DNA of 64,000 bases from Davidsoniella eucalypti (Eukaryota; Ascomycota; Sordariomycetes; Microascales; Ceratocystidaceae): positions 248,001-312,000 of the forward strand of contig RMBW01000009.1 of assembly GCA_004009845.1 (NCBI GenBank), given 5' to 3'. A program made the position numbers and the translations under genes. Position 1 is the stretch's first letter, and every line of letters starts with the position of its first letter. This document shows positions 33,653 to 45,553 of this stretch, piece by piece. The notes under the pieces were generated by a model. It searched no databases. It was not told the DNA's origin and saw only the letters and a list, made by a program, of their open reading frames with translations.

Positions 33653-35173
33653 ATGCTATCAAGAACGCTTAGGACAGTTGCTTCGGCGGCCTGTAGACCA
33701 CAGACCCCTCTTCAGAGAGTTGTTTTGTCGATATCGCGTCGAAGCCACTCATCCGCTGCATCTGCCGTCTCAGCACCAGATCATACCACCCATGAATCCA
33801 GCGAAGCTCCAAGTCTTACCAGCGCCTGGCCCAGTCCTAGCCAGGATTTCTCATCAACGCTGTCTGCTAAAATCACCGCATCCTCGGTCTGGCTGCGGGA
33901 TGCCTGTCCATGCCCGCAGTGCGTGACGCCGTCGTCCGGCCAGAAGACCTTTGGCACCTTCGAGATACCCGCCACTATCCGCCCACGCAGCGTCCACGTG
34001 ACCGCCGACTTCGGTCTACGAATCACCTGGGCCGACGACATTCCCACGGCGTCTTCTGGCCCTGCTGCCGAGCATGTGTCGGAATACACGGCCGAGCAGC
34101 TGGACGCGCTACGGCTCAAGCGCTCGCCAAAACGTGAGGGCAGGCACGACTTCCGTACGCCGTTGCGCGCTGTCGGTATGAAGCTCTGGAACGGAGCGGA
34201 GATTAAGAAACATGTGCGTAGAATCAGCTACGCGGATCTGATGGGTGCGGAGGAGACGCTGTGGGAGGCACTGTTAGATTTGGAGGCGTTGGGTCTCGTA
34301 TTCATCACTGATGTACCCCGCGATGAGGCGTCGGTTGCACAGATAGGACTCCGGATCAGCGGATCGTCTGTGCAGGAGACCTTCTACGGACGTACCTGGG
34401 ATGTGGTATCGAAGCCCGCGGCCGAAAACGTCGCATACACAGCGGGCTTCTTGGGGCTGCACCAAGACATGCTATATATCCAGCAACCACCGCGCATCCA
34501 GCTCTTACATTGCATGGACAACTCGTGCGATGGCGGCGAGTCCATCTTCAGTGATGCCAAATACGCGGCCGACCACATGATAAGCTCCCCCGATCCGCTG
34601 GTGCAAAAGCAGGTGCAACTGCTCTCCGAGTTCCAAGTGCGCTACCACTACAACAAACACCCGCATCTGTACCGAAACACCTGGCCAGTCTTTGAGTTCC
34701 GCCGTGTAGCCGACGAACACGGTAACGACACCCGCCAAAAAGAACTCGCTGACGTCTGGTGGTCTCCACCCTTCCAGGCGCCGAACCCCCCCAGCGATCC
34801 GCGGGCTGCCGGTCTCGGTGCCGCTGAATCGGAAGCACGTAGCCGTAGCTGGCTGAAAGCATTACAAAGGCTCCGCGGTCTGATTGAGCACGAGGACCAT
34901 ACATACGAGACTAAGTTGGGTCCGGGAGACTGTGTTCTGTTTGATAATAGACGCGTGCTGCATGCTCGCCGGGCATTTGATACCGCATCGGGCTCGAGGT
35001 GGTTGCGCGGCACATATGTCAGCGATGAGGATTTCCGGAGCAAGATGCAAGGCGCTCCACGAGACATTCTGAGCACGTACGCAGCGAAGAAGGGACTTCG
35101 GGTTATGGCTGATGACGTAGCGTTGAAGGGTGAACGGACGGCTTTGGAATATTTCCAGAGTATCGATCCATGA
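33653..35173 (+). CDS. Mitochondrial gamma-butyrobetaine/trimethyllysine dioxygenase-like (506 aa)
   Basis: Fe(II)/2-oxoglutarate-dependent hydroxylase of the BBOX1/TMLHE family (carnitine biosynthesis type). The N-terminus (MLSRTLRTVASAACR...ISRRSH) is Arg/Ser-rich with no acidic residues, like a mitochondrial presequence. A DUF971/GBBH-like domain carries VWLRDACPCPQCVTP, with cysteines that bind zinc in this family. The TauD-like domain has the HxD pair H270 and D272 in GLHQDML, and the distal His437 in NRRVLHARRAF. Single exon. The ATG at 33653 is the first in frame; the frame extends upstream only to TTG. It is not possible from sequence to say whether the substrate is butyrobetaine or trimethyllysine. 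Convergent with SGT1, 127 bp apart. Confidence 0.9.
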   Translation: MLSRTLRTVASAACRPQTPLQRVVLSISRRSHSSAASAVSAPDHTTHESSEAPSLTSAWPSPSQDFSSTLSAKITASSVWLRDACPCPQCVTPSSGQKTFGTFEIPATIRPRSVHVTADFGLRITWADDIPTASSGPAAEHVSEYTAEQLDALRLKRSPKREGRHDFRTPLRAVGMKLWNGAEIKKHVRRISYADLMGAEETLWEALLDLEALGLVFITDVPRDEASVAQIGLRISGSSVQETFYGRTWDVVSKPAAENVAYTAGFLGLHQDMLYIQQPPRIQLLHCMDNSCDGGESIFSDAKYAADHMISSPDPLVQKQVQLLSEFQVRYHYNKHPHLYRNTWPVFEFRRVADEHGNDTRQKELADVWWSPPFQAPNPPSDPRAAGLGAAESEARSRSWLKALQRLRGLIEHEDHTYETKLGPGDCVLFDNRRVLHARRAFDTASGSRWLRGTYVSDEDFRSKMQGAPRDILSTYAAKKGLRVMADDVALKGERTALEYFQSIDP

Positions 35174-35300
35174 TTATGTAGGAGACCGAGCACATTATTT
35201 TTTATGAAATGACTGATATATGATCTGTACTGGCTGTATTATTGAGCTTTCTTCATATGGGTATAATTAAGTGATGTACTGTCTAATGTTCTACTGGCCT

Positions 35301-36697
35301 CTAAGGCTTCCAGGGCTTCACGTCGACACCCTCCGGGGGGATGGTTTCGACCGTACGATCTTTGACATCGCTCCACTCCGTACTTAAGCTTGTTCCATTG
35401 CTCTCCAGGAAGCTCTTCATCATAGCTCGTCGTTGGTCTTCGGAGGCACCAGCATATAGAGTCTTGAAGAAATGGTTCACATCTTTGCCATCGTCGTCAT
35501 CCTCCTCACCTGCTAGCTTATCCCAGTTGACAGCACCCTTCTTGGACGATGTGGGATAGCTGGGTTTGTCAGCCGCCGGCGCTTGAGCTGGTGCGGCCGG
35601 TGTTGGTGTAGAGTTGGCAACTGCAGAGGATAAACCGCCAGCTACAGAAGCGGCATCGGGGGAGACTGACTCTGGCTTGCCGCTGAGACCTGAGGCCCAT
35701 TTTGACACCGGAGACTTTTTGAGTGTTAACTCAATTTTGACAGGGGATACGCGGGATGTCGACTCTGAGATAGAGATAGAGCCACCGAGGTTGAGTTGCA
35801 CAGAGCCATTTTCTTGGCCATCGACGGGTATCCCAGAGATAATGACAACGTTAGAAGTAGTAGCGGATCCCTATTAAAAGTTAGACACTGTATGTTTGTC
35901 TACCATGAGTTCAGAAAACTTACATCGACAGGAACAAACTTGGCTGTAAAGGCATCCTTGTTCACGCCCTTTATAAATACGGATAGTGTTACTTTATCTG
36001 TCGATTGGTAGAAATCCGTACGGAGATCCTTAGCAGCAATATGACTGCTGCCTGCGGGTTTTGCAGCAACCACTGGCGCGGCCACGGCAGCCTGAGTCTT
36101 CTTTTCTGTATTCACCTTGGGGGGAATCTTCTCAATCGAGACTTTTCTTCCCGGGGCATCAGCTGGCGCGCGTTCCATAGCACCCAAGCACTGCTGCCGG
36201 AAAGTTTCGATGATGGTCATACGATTGCGAGTCTTGTTGACCTCCATGAGCTGCTGTTGAGTGAGGCCTGCCATAAGACTATCCATGCTTTTCTCTACGT
36301 CCTTCTTGGAGACCGTGTAATATCCTTGCGAATCCACCTGGTCCGTCTCGGCATCCGGGGCATTTGCCGGGCCACTACCGAGTAGTTTCAGAGCCCAGAT
36401 GGCTGCACAGTCGGCGTCGGCATAGCGGCCGAGACGCAGTAGGGCCACGGCACGGCGATATTGCGCATCGGACATGAGCTCTCGCTTGGAGCGTGAGACG
36501 GCGCTGTGGAATCCGGCTTCGGCATCGGCGAGGGCAGCGGTAAAGTCACCAGCGCCAATATAGGCACGCGAGCGGTTGAGCAGCCATATGGGCGATGGAC
36601 TTTGGTCGATTGCGGCACTGAGTTTGGCGATGGCGAGTGGCCAGTCACGTTTTTCTAAGGCTTTGGCGCCGGCGTCGGCAAGTGAAACGGATGACAT
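35301..36697 (-). CDS. SGT1: SGT1-type co-chaperone (447 aa, 2 exons)
   Basis: Hsp90 co-chaperone linked to SCF ubiquitin ligase and kinetochore assembly. Exon 1 is 36697-35924 and exon 2 is 35870-35301, with a 53-nt intron (GTAAGT donor) in phase 0 inside the CS domain. The order is the family order: TPR (about 1-115, AKALEKRDWPLAIAKLSAAI...NRSRAYIGAGDFTAALADAE), a linker with MDSLMAGLTQQQLMEV, a CS domain (about 222-318, DFYQSTDKVTLSVFIKGV...VELTLKK-type ending), then the SGS domain (about 370-447, NWDKL...EDDDDGKDVNHFFKTLY...ESNGTSLSTEWSDV). The length fits fungal Sgt1. The start is the only sensible ATG at the TPR. Confidence 0.95.
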
Positions 36698-37377
36698 ACT
36701 GGGTTTTGAGTAGAGAAGTCAATTTGTTTCTATTGGATAAAGAAAGAGAATAATAGTAAATAGGAAACGGAAAACCGTTTAGTTTGACAAAATATCTATG
36801 TATATATTTGTATGCAGATGAACAATTCCATAGCTTTCTCTAGCTTGCTCTAGAAGCTTGGAATCCTGCCCCACGCGGGGCAATTCTGCCTAGCAGAAAT
36901 CATTCGCTGACACACCGCCCGCATATGACAAGTAGCAAAGCCTATAGTGCCCTGATGCTACACGACAGGAAAGGTCATTTATATAGCAATGTACAATGAA
37001 TTCTGTCTTAGTCTTCAATGTACAGGGAAACAGCTGAATGATGTAACTTCTACAGCTGGAATGCCTTTTTTCAACTTCATTTTTTGCTTGTTGCTGATGA
37101 TCAAGTAGATATGCCTCTATTTGAGGAACTACAGGGCCTCACCGCCTTCTTGAATAACGAACTGACCGCTGGCTTAAGTTTGTTTGTTCCCTTGGATAAC
37201 AAGTCTATTTCTTTATAATCAATCTAAATTTAACATTATCAAGCATTGTCAGTATTTTTTATCATACCTTCTCTAGATCTAGTTACTCTATGCAGATCGT
37301 TTGACGTCATATAAGCACATTTCCTAGCCGTCGAACACTCTTGTTTTCACTATTACTCTTATAAATAACTCGGGAGA
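36698..37377. other. Divergent promoter of SGT1 and the YggS-like gene
   Basis: A 680-bp region between head-to-head housekeeping genes. No telobox or motif-bearing frame is seen. Confidence 0.55.
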
Positions 37378-38316
37378 ATGCCTGAAGAGATGAAGATCAA
37401 CCCTGTGCGCGCCGCGGAGCTTATTTCGCAGATATCTGGTGTTCGCTCTGCTATATCTTACGTTTCGGCTGGTCGAGAGGTACGTCTGAACCGATTTAAC
37501 ACGTCCTACTTGCCTAGCATATATCAGAGGCAATATAGACAGGCAAGCGTTGCTAACATGTGGTCTTTAGGTCCGACTTGTAGCAGTTTCTAAGCTCAAG
37601 CCTGTCAATGACATCTTAGCACTTCATCAGGACCCCGAAAAACAGGAGCACTTTGGCGAGAACTATGCCCAAGAGCTCATTCAGAAGGCATCCATGCTGC
37701 CGCAAAGCATCAAGTGGCATTTCATCGGCGGTCTGCAAAGCGGTAAGCCAGGCCATTCTCTCGACAGTCACGGGCTGTCTCTAGCTGACACTAACAAACG
37801 TTACCAACCATAGGCCATTGCAAGACGATTGGCAAGATCCCAAACTTGTGGGCTGTTTCCAGTGTCGACACGCTCAAAAAAGCACAGATTCTCTCCCGTC
37901 TACGTGCTGAGCTAATCGCCGCTGACGCCTCCATAGCGCCTCTAAACATTCACATACAGGTCAACACGTCCGGAGAGGAAAACAAGTCCGGCTGTGCGCC
38001 AGGCGCCGACACCGTGGCCCTATGCCGCACTGTCAACGAGTTGCCTGCACTTAATCTGCTCGGCCTGATGACTATCGGCGCTATTGCGCGCTCACGTGCT
38101 ACGACTACCGAGACAGAGAACGAGGACTTCCAGGTTCTCGTAGAACAGGCCAAGCTGGTGCGCGAGGAGCTACACTTGGAACGAGATCCAGAGCTTAGCA
38201 TGGGCATGAGTGATGACTTTGAAGGCGCTATCAAGATGGGCAGTGGTGAAGTCCGCGTTGGAAGCACAATTTTCGGTACCAGACCAGCAAAGGCTGATGC
38301 CCAGCTAATTGCATAG
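37378..38316 (+). CDS. Pyridoxal phosphate homeostasis protein, YggS/PROSC family (258 aa, 3 exons)
   Basis: PLP-binding TIM-barrel protein that controls free vitamin B6 cofactor. Exons are 37378-37479, 37571-37742 and 37814-38316 (777 nt, in frame); introns are 91 and 71 nt. The PLP lysine is expected at Lys42 in VAVSKLKP, formed by the first splice junction. Other family blocks are HFGENYAQEL, WHFIGGLQS (spanning the second junction), NLWAVSSVD, IQVNTSGEENKSG, LNLLGLMTIG, LSMGMSDDFEGAI and VGSTIFGTRP. The usual LQSNK after the HFIG block is LQSGH here, as is common in fungi. Head-to-head with SGT1. Confidence 0.94.
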
Positions 38317-38674
38317 AAAGACTGGAATAAAAAGAAGATGCTATATATATGATGCAGTAAAATTTATCATAGATTGACAACGATGGAAACAGAAAAGAAA
38401 CAACAAAAAAGGACATAACATATTGATATCAACAAATTCCAAGGATCTCAGCCACATGGTGGCAGTGATGCCAAACTAAAGAAACAGAAGAGAGAAAATA
38501 AACACTACTACTAGCAAAGTCATGTAAAACAGCTTTATCTTCCTTAAGCGTACAAACAAGAACAAAATATTAGGGTAAAAAAGAGCTTCTAGCATGTGGA
38601 AGCCACCTCTTATCTTATTTCGCACATCCGAAGTTTGTCCTGTTAGATTATTTATCCAATATCACTTTTTGGAT
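38317..38674. other. Convergent intergenic region
   Basis: A 358-bp A/T-rich gap between the 3' ends of the YggS-like and AP-2 alpha genes. It probably holds both polyadenylation regions. No frame of note. Confidence 0.6.
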
Positions 38675-41600
38675 TTATTGCACCATCACATTGCCAAAGG
38701 CATCTGAAATCTCGTGGCGCATAGGACCACCATATATACTGTGTGGTTCAGGCACGGTTGATTCGCCTTCTGAAATCCGTTCGTCCATGAGCTTCAGCAG
38801 CACAGGAGGAACGGTCTCATCGGTAGCACGGATAGTGAGACGTACAGACTATATGACATCGTTAGTATGGATGAACATGGACGGAAAATCTCATAGAAAC
38901 ACTAAAAAAAGAAGAAAACGTACCTGAGAAGCATAGTTGGGCTCTAGACGCATTAGACAGCCAAACTTGCCGGCTTCTGACGTGTGGACAACACTTGCGC
39001 CTACAAAGTTCTTCGCGTTGGGATCAACGCCTTCCAAAAGCCTCCAGCGGAAACCCTCGATTATGCGACGGATGAAGCTGCCGTTGAGCTCTCTATTCGG
39101 ACGGCCCGGTGTCAATGTGATGATCTTTTGGGCCTCACGCGGGGCACCGCTAATCTGCTTCCAGCGCTTGAAAAAGTCTTCAGCCGACAGATCTGCAGGG
39201 CTCATAAACTTGTGACCAGCAATAGGCAGCTTCAGCGTCAGGGCCTGCAGGGCACCGGCCAGATAGCTGATTCGGATGGTCGGTGGCTTGTCAAACATGC
39301 GCTTAGCCTCGTACATTATGATTTGCTGCGCTTGCTGTCCTTCGCCAATCGTCGGGTCTGGCAGAGACTTGACATCCCATGTTAACTTGCCCTTCTCGGA
39401 CTCATCTAGGTCGAGGGTTGTTGTGAAAGAGGTCATCATGGCCGGTGTACGGTTGCGGAAGTATAAGATCAAGCAGGCCATCTCACCACGATACTCTGAT
39501 CTGACGCCGATCTGGATCTGACCATCCTCAAACAATACACCGTCAGCCCGCAGTACCAAGTGCGCATAGCCACGCTCCCAGCCCGGCGAAAGGTGGGCCG
39601 CGCTAGCTAGATTAGGTGCCTTGGGTGTCTTCTGCTCGTTGCCCATCATATCGATTCCAGCCAAGTCACTGCCGGCACTAGCCGGCGCAGCGGCATCAGC
39701 GATACCACGCGTGCTAAACGTGCGCTTTAGACCGCCATTCACAGCCATCTTGCGCTCGGCAGTATCCGTGTTTGCATCTTTTCCACCGACGATCCATGTT
39801 GTCTTGTCGCTGGTGTTGGCATGCTTCTGATGTAGACGCGACAGAAGAGCCGACTGGCGTTCGGGGAAAGGCGGCATTTCGTCGCAAACTGTGCGCAGTA
39901 GATTGTCTGTTGACCGAGTCGCTAGAGCAAGATATTCACAGGCGCGCTGTTGCAGCTCGGAGTCCAGAGTGTGGCTGTACAGTTGGAAGATACCGATGAG
40001 TTGAGGCCGGATCTCCGGGAACAAGTTGACGAACTTAATGAAGCAGGAGATTATCATGCCGCGAGTGCTGGAAGAGCACCCGGGCATCTTGGACTGAAGA
40101 GCTAGGAACTGCTCGATAGGGCTGCAGCGAGGCTGGTCGGCAATCAGATGGCCAAACTCTCCCAGAATATAGGCGCCGATCTTGACAAGGGTTTCATGGC
40201 AGTGATCGTGCTTTAGATATTGTAGGGCGTTTTGGGCAGCGTAAACTTGCAGTTCCTCGTTGTTGGTCACAATTTGGATTACACGCTGCCATACCTCATC
40301 GGCCACGTGATCACCAGCCATGGCAATTAGCCGCAGCGAGATGTCAACATACCATTGGACGTCGGTAGCGTATTTTTCCGTTAGAATGGCAATTTTTAGG
40401 ACCATCTCCTCGCGGATAGCAAAGTCGGCATTCTGCAGGTAATGTAGCAACTCACCAACAATTACTCGTGAGTTGGTAGCGTCGCACATACTATATAGTA
40501 GATCCAGACCCTTGCGGCGGACACTGATGTCGCGGTCCTTAAGCGAGCCTAGGATGATATCTTGGTGCTGCTTGATAGGATCCAGCGCCTCTGCCCGGGC
40601 AGCCAAGTGAGTCATCGCCTCTAGTCCCAGATATCTGACATTTGTTTCTCTCGACTGGATGAAGCGGCCGAGGCGCGTTGACACAGACTTCATAAGTGTT
40701 GTCTCATTGTCAAGGTGGATGATGAGGTTGATGGCCTCGAACAGGACTGCGTTCAGCGCATTGTTTTGTTGTACATTCTTTGATGCCTCCATGGCGTTGT
40801 TCAGGATACGAGTAAGTGCTTCACGGATGATCTCGCGAGTGTGGGTGTCCTCTGAGGGTGGGAAGTACTGAAGTAGACGCAGAAGCTTGACCTGGATCCA
40901 AGGGCATGGCACCTTGTAGTAGAGATAGTCTTGTGTGTACTCTGCGTCCACGACGATACGCTTCAATCTTGCTGCTGCCTTGGGGTATGCGCCCTTGTAC
41001 TGGTCTATGTTGTCTTGTGTCAGCGTCATGACTAGAGACGACACTGAGAGACCGACACCCAGATCTGGATCATCTAGTAACGAAATGATGCGTTCTGACC
41101 ACGTTGGTTGTACAATGGCCGGGTACTTGCGATATAGACGGAGTAGGGTCAGGGCAGCCTTTTTCTTGACAAACGATTTGGATGTTCTAATCGTACATGG
41201 TTAGTATGTGCATAGTCAAGCATCGCAGCGTAGGCGCAACTTACGGTGAGATTAGTAGTCGGTGTACCTCTCCGCTCAGCGCTTCACCCATCTCACGGCC
41301 ACCGATATTGGCAATGGCATGTAAAGCCAAGCAGTTGAAGAGCTCGTTATGGTCCATCAGATCCTTACGGATACTGTTGAAGACCAGGTGTAGCATTTCA
41401 TGCTTTTCGTGTAGCAGTAGCGTCAGCGCTAGATAGCCGATCTGCTTCTCGGAGTATTTGTTGGAGGAGATCAAGTTGACGGCCTCCAGATGGCCGAAAT
41501 CGACATCCCAGCCTAGGATATAGATGTACAGAAGCTAGAGACAGGGCGTCTGTTAGTTCGGAAAATGGGACCGTCCGGACCGGAAGAACCAGAGCCTGGG

Positions 41601-41842
41601 GCTACTAACGTGGGAGGGGGAGACGGGAAGCGTACCTTGCAGACATATTTCTTCTTATGGTAGCCGTTCAGGTTGCCGTCCTTGAACTTGGTTCTAATGT
41701 TGGCCAGCTCCTTATTAATGCGCTTCTCTTCCAGATCGCGGGCACGCGCATTACGCAGGTCGGCAATGAACTGCACCAGGCCGCGCATGTTCTGGTTGTT
41801 GTTGGACGAGCGGCCCAGGAAAGAAGTGCTTCCGGACGACAT
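38675..41842 (-). CDS. AP-2 complex subunit alpha (977 aa, 4 exons)
   Basis: Large adaptin of the plasma-membrane clathrin adaptor, used in endocytosis. Exons are 41842-41636, 41534-41245, 41186-38924 and 38848-38675, with introns of 101, 58 and 75 nt; the coding total is in frame. The exon 1 start [10 protein letters not shown]...[16 protein letters not shown] and the motif [21 protein letters not shown] (across the first junction) are hallmark AP-2 alpha/APL3 sequence. The HEAT-like trunk spans about 30-620, a linker about 620-720, and the ear/appendage about 720-977 with FFKRWKQI. The last exon (57 residues, [16 protein letters not shown]) is too short to stand out alone. The frame is open 60 codons upstream of the chosen ATG but only to a non-conserved start. 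Confidence 0.95.
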
Positions 41843-43289
41843 TGTAGCGGTTGTGTTGTGGGTTATACCACGCCTATCGTCACTAGAGGTTCGGTCCCGA
41901 AGACTTGAGAGAGAGTAGAGAGAGAGGGAGGGAGGAGGGGATAGAGGGGGTATGTATATATATGAGAAACTGTTGGGGCAGTGTCTGGCGTGTTCGGCAG
42001 GCTCGGTCGAATCGAGAGTCAAGCTTGGTCGCGGTCGAGTCGGTCAAGGTGGCAGGACGCTGTCCGAGTTCGCGATGTCGTCTCTAGCTATCGTCTAGGA
42101 AGCTTCGTCGAGGTCTTGATGAGACGCAGAGAGCGCGATGTCGGTGAGGAGCACAGGCTCAATGGATCTGCGGAAGGTCGAGGCGTTCTATGGCTTTAGT
42201 TTGGTGGTCGTATACAGACCGAACAGGGCGGCTTTCGTCGCTCACAAGCCGGAAGTCGAGGGTTTGGGCGGATGTAGCCTCGTTCAGCCTGTTTTTGTCC
42301 CCTAGTTATTAGGTTGGTCTTATTATTTTTTTCCTTTTTGCGCCAATGGGTTCGTTCGTAACTAGGCGGGCGTATACTAAGCGGACAGACAGACACCCAT
42401 CAAGATGGGAGCAGGAAGGAATTGGCTGTTAATGCGAATTTGCACAAGGCTGGCTGCTGCTAAATCGATCGCTACAGATTGCGCAAGCCAGATCGGTCGG
42501 CCGGTCCAATTTGTATGTTCCTATTATTGTTCGTTCTACAGCGCGCTAGAAGACGAGGAAAGAAGAGGGAGGAAAACCCTAGATAACTTTAGCTTCTGTA
42601 GTGCGATACAGCGGTTCCGTACAGTGATGGTCAGATCGCATCTGCCCGCATTTTCATAGCCTTTTTAGAACCGTTCTAGTGGTCCGCCTAGTCGACAACT
42701 ATGCATTTCAGGGCGCTAAGCTACGCACTATAGTTGGTCAGGTCCACTGTACTACTATCACTATTGCCTGCCCAATAGCTCGTAAACTTACGAGTTTGCT
42801 GCTAACTTGATTTTGGCTCTAAAAGTTAGGTCATCATATAACTAAAGAGGCCCTCGAAGGCCCTATATGTGATGGCATAAGCCAAGCCAAGGAGACTGCT
42901 GTACTGAAATCGGATGCTTACAAATTAATTATTCACCAATGAACCGCGACTGATAGGCAATACTGCGTGGGAGCCCTAAGCTCTGAATTATCTCAAACTA
43001 CGTGATTCCAGCTTAGGATTCCAGTAGATGCTTCTTCACAATCGTCGCTTCGCTACATTTAGGGGCTCTTCTATTGTTTTTGGTGTGCAGGGATCTATCG
43101 AGGATTTAGATTGTTTGTTATCGATAAGAGTCTGAACCGCCACTTTCCTTGATCCAAGCTTTGTTTGGTCGGCCGGCCGCTAAAGCTAAGCACTCCACCA
43201 TATCAGAGCATAGCACCAGTGCTGCAAGCTCTCGATCCGACTTTCGGACTCTCTCTACTCTTTGCCCGAACCTCCCGTTCCTGGATGTC
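41843..43289. promoter_or_regulatory. Divergent region, AP-2 alpha / NDUFAF5 promoters
   Basis: 1.45 kb between head-to-head genes. The AP-2 alpha leader (about 41905-41945, read on the minus strand) is an uninterrupted CT-rich tract, a common fungal core-promoter or leader feature. An AAACCCTAG telobox-like motif lies at about 42573-42582. No motif-bearing frame is seen. Confidence 0.4.
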
Positions 43290-44500
43290 ATGATTGTAGC
43301 CGGTGCTATCTTCCGCGGCTCGGTGCGGGGCCGCCTATCAGCCATACAACCCCTAGCTATATCACGGCCCTTATATCGCCTCGCCAGCGGCCGTAACTTC
43401 GCCTCGCATTCCCCGTCAGCGCCGCAATTCCAGGTCTTCAACCGCCGTACCAAATGGCTACAGAAAGAACGTGCGGCGCGGGACGTGGACAATAGCCGGC
43501 AAGCCGATTACCTCAAGGACGAAGTTGCTAACCGTCTATGCGAACGTCTTCTTGTACGTAGTTTCTCGTAGCTATAGGCGTGCTCTGCGGCTATATTATG
43601 AGTGCGTGTATGTTTATGTGCGCTACATACCGAGCCCTCATGTTAATGTGTCGTTAAACCCTCCCATATTAAATGGAACAGGATATCAAGCGTCAGTTTC
43701 CTCGCGCTCTCGATTTAGGTGCCAACTCGTGCAATGTGGCCCGCGCATTAGTTCGTGAGAACCCCGATCCAGCCTTGCCAGTCTCTGCGCCTATCGCAGA
43801 GCGCATTGGCTCGCTACTTGCCATAGACTCTTCCCGCGCCATGCTCCATCGAGACGAGGATCTACCGTTCAATGCGCAACTAGACATCACTCGCGAGGTG
43901 GTCCAAGATGAGGAGGTGCTTCCCTATGCGCCCGAGTCCTTCGACATGGTCTTGAGTTCCCTCAGTCTCCACTGGATCAATGACCTACCGGGCCTGCTAG
44001 GAAAGGTCAACTCCATCCTCAAGCCCGACTGTCCCTTCATCGGCGCCATGCTCGGTGGTGATACGCTCTTCGAGTTGCGTACATCATTACAGCTTGCAGA
44101 ACAAGAGCGCCGAGGTGGAATCTCTCCTCATGTATCTCCGCTTGCCAATGTCCGCGATGTAGGCAATCTTCTACAGCGCGCCAATTTCAAGATGCTCACT
44201 GTCGATGTGGACGACATCATTGTTGACTACCCCGATATCTTTGCGCTCATGGAGGATTTACAGGCCATGGGCGAGAGTAACGCTGTGATCGGTCGTGAAA
44301 TGGGCCCATTGCAACGTGATGTCCTGTTAGCAGCTAATGCTATCTATAAGGAGCTTCACGGAAACGAGGATGGCAGCATCCCCGCAACATTTCGTATCAT
44401 ATACATGATTGGCTGGAGAGAGGGTGAAAACCAACCGAAGCCAGCAAAACGTGGCAGTGGTGAAGTGAGTCTGATAGATGCGCTATCCAAGAAGGACTAG
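43290..44500 (+). CDS. Complex I assembly methyltransferase, NDUFAF5-like (360 aa, 2 exons)
   Basis: SAM-dependent methyltransferase-fold protein; in animals NDUFAF5 hydroxylates an arginine of the complex I subunit NDUFS7. Exon 1 is 43290-43553 and exon 2 is 43682-44500, with a 128-nt intron (GTACGT donor) in phase 0. The N-terminus (residues 1-45) is Arg-rich without acids, like a mitochondrial presequence. Family blocks are APQFQVFNRRTKWLQKERAA, DYLKDEVANRLCERL, ALDLGANSCNVARAL (motif I), FDMVLSSLSLHWINDLPG, FIGAMLGGDTLFELR and GGISPHVSPLANVRDVG, then the C-terminal IIYMIGW. Motif I lacks the second glycine of the usual GxGxG. The ATG at 43290 is the first in frame; upstream only TTG. Confidence 0.94.
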
Positions 44501-44809
44501 GAAGTCTCAAACAGCCAGAAGCTATACGATACAGTGTATAATTACATGTAACAACGGAACAGAAAAGAAAATATACAGTCAGTTAAACCAAGACTAGCAT
44601 CTAGTTGATTTCGATTGCATTACCAATCATTTCTTTTTGATGTTCTCCGATGAGCACATATGACAACCAAAGCTATACAAACGGTGCAAGATGAACTGTG
44701 CCCCTCTAGAGTTGTTAAAGGCTTGAAGATAACGAAGGCTGGCTAAGCAGTATATATAAACATTACTTGGAACAACAGAGAAAAGATGAACGAGAGCCTA
44801 TCAGGCCAT
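44501..44809. other. Convergent intergenic region
   Basis: A 309-bp A/T-rich gap between the 3' ends of the NDUFAF5-like and ARPC5 genes. Nothing else is seen. Confidence 0.6.
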
Positions 44810-45553
44810 CTATACTCTCCGGAAATCGGTCATACACCGCACAATACTACCCTGACCGGCTACATCCACCACCTTCTCGTGCCAGCTTAGCAAAACGCTC
44901 ATAGCCGCTGTGACAGATTCATTAGGGCCGCCGGGTCTACCGCCAGCCTGTGAAAACCCGCCTGTGTGCTGAGGAGTAACACGTACTGGAGCACGTGAAG
45001 AGCCAGAATCCATACCTTTGTACCTAGTTGGATTCATATATGTTAGTATCGTTTGAGCTTGGTGTCTGTACACATTTATGGGCAGGCTTACAGGTACTTC
45101 ATCAGCACATCCAACAATTCGCTACCGCCGGGCGATGTGTAGATCTGGGTGAGAATCGGGGTCATGTCGCTAGCCTTTATGGACTGTAGAACCTCAAGAA
45201 TGGTCGATAGGTGGGCGTCCTACAAAGGCAATCAAAAAGTCAGCAAACATATTCTCATCCATCTCTTCACTTTATATCACTCGGATGACGGTACTGACCT
45301 TGGCTCCGTCTGTACCGTTATACACGGGCATCTCTAGACATCCTCTCAGCGCACCCTCAGCATCACCGCCGCGCAACAGCTGACGGACTTGCTGGGTCAG
45401 TGCGCGAGCATCGGCCTCTGATATCTCGGGCTGTGGCGGGTGAAGCGTAGCGGTGTTGAAATTGTACGGCGAGTCCTCTTCGAACGCATCGACATTGATG
45501 GTGCGCCAGGCGTCGGTGAACGAGTCAGCGGTGACTTGCTGGATGATAGACAT
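44810..45553 (-). CDS. Arp2/3 complex subunit 5, p16-Arc (198 aa, 3 exons)
   Basis: Smallest core subunit of the actin-nucleating Arp2/3 complex, acting at cortical actin patches. Exons are 45553-45299, 45219-45092 and 45023-44810 (597 nt with stop, in frame); introns are 79 and 68 nt, and the second has an ACTAAC branch point. The family pattern is clear: WRTINVDAFEEDSPYNF near the N-terminus, LLRGGDAEGALRGCLEMPVYNG, then (exon 2) a helix STILEVLQSIKASDMTPIL, LDVLMKYLYKGMD across the second junction, and VLLSWHEKVVDVAGQGSIVR at the C-terminus. A Gly/Ser linker (VRVTPQHTGGFSQ...GG) makes it longer than the roughly 150-residue animal protein, as in other filamentous fungi. Confidence 0.95.
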
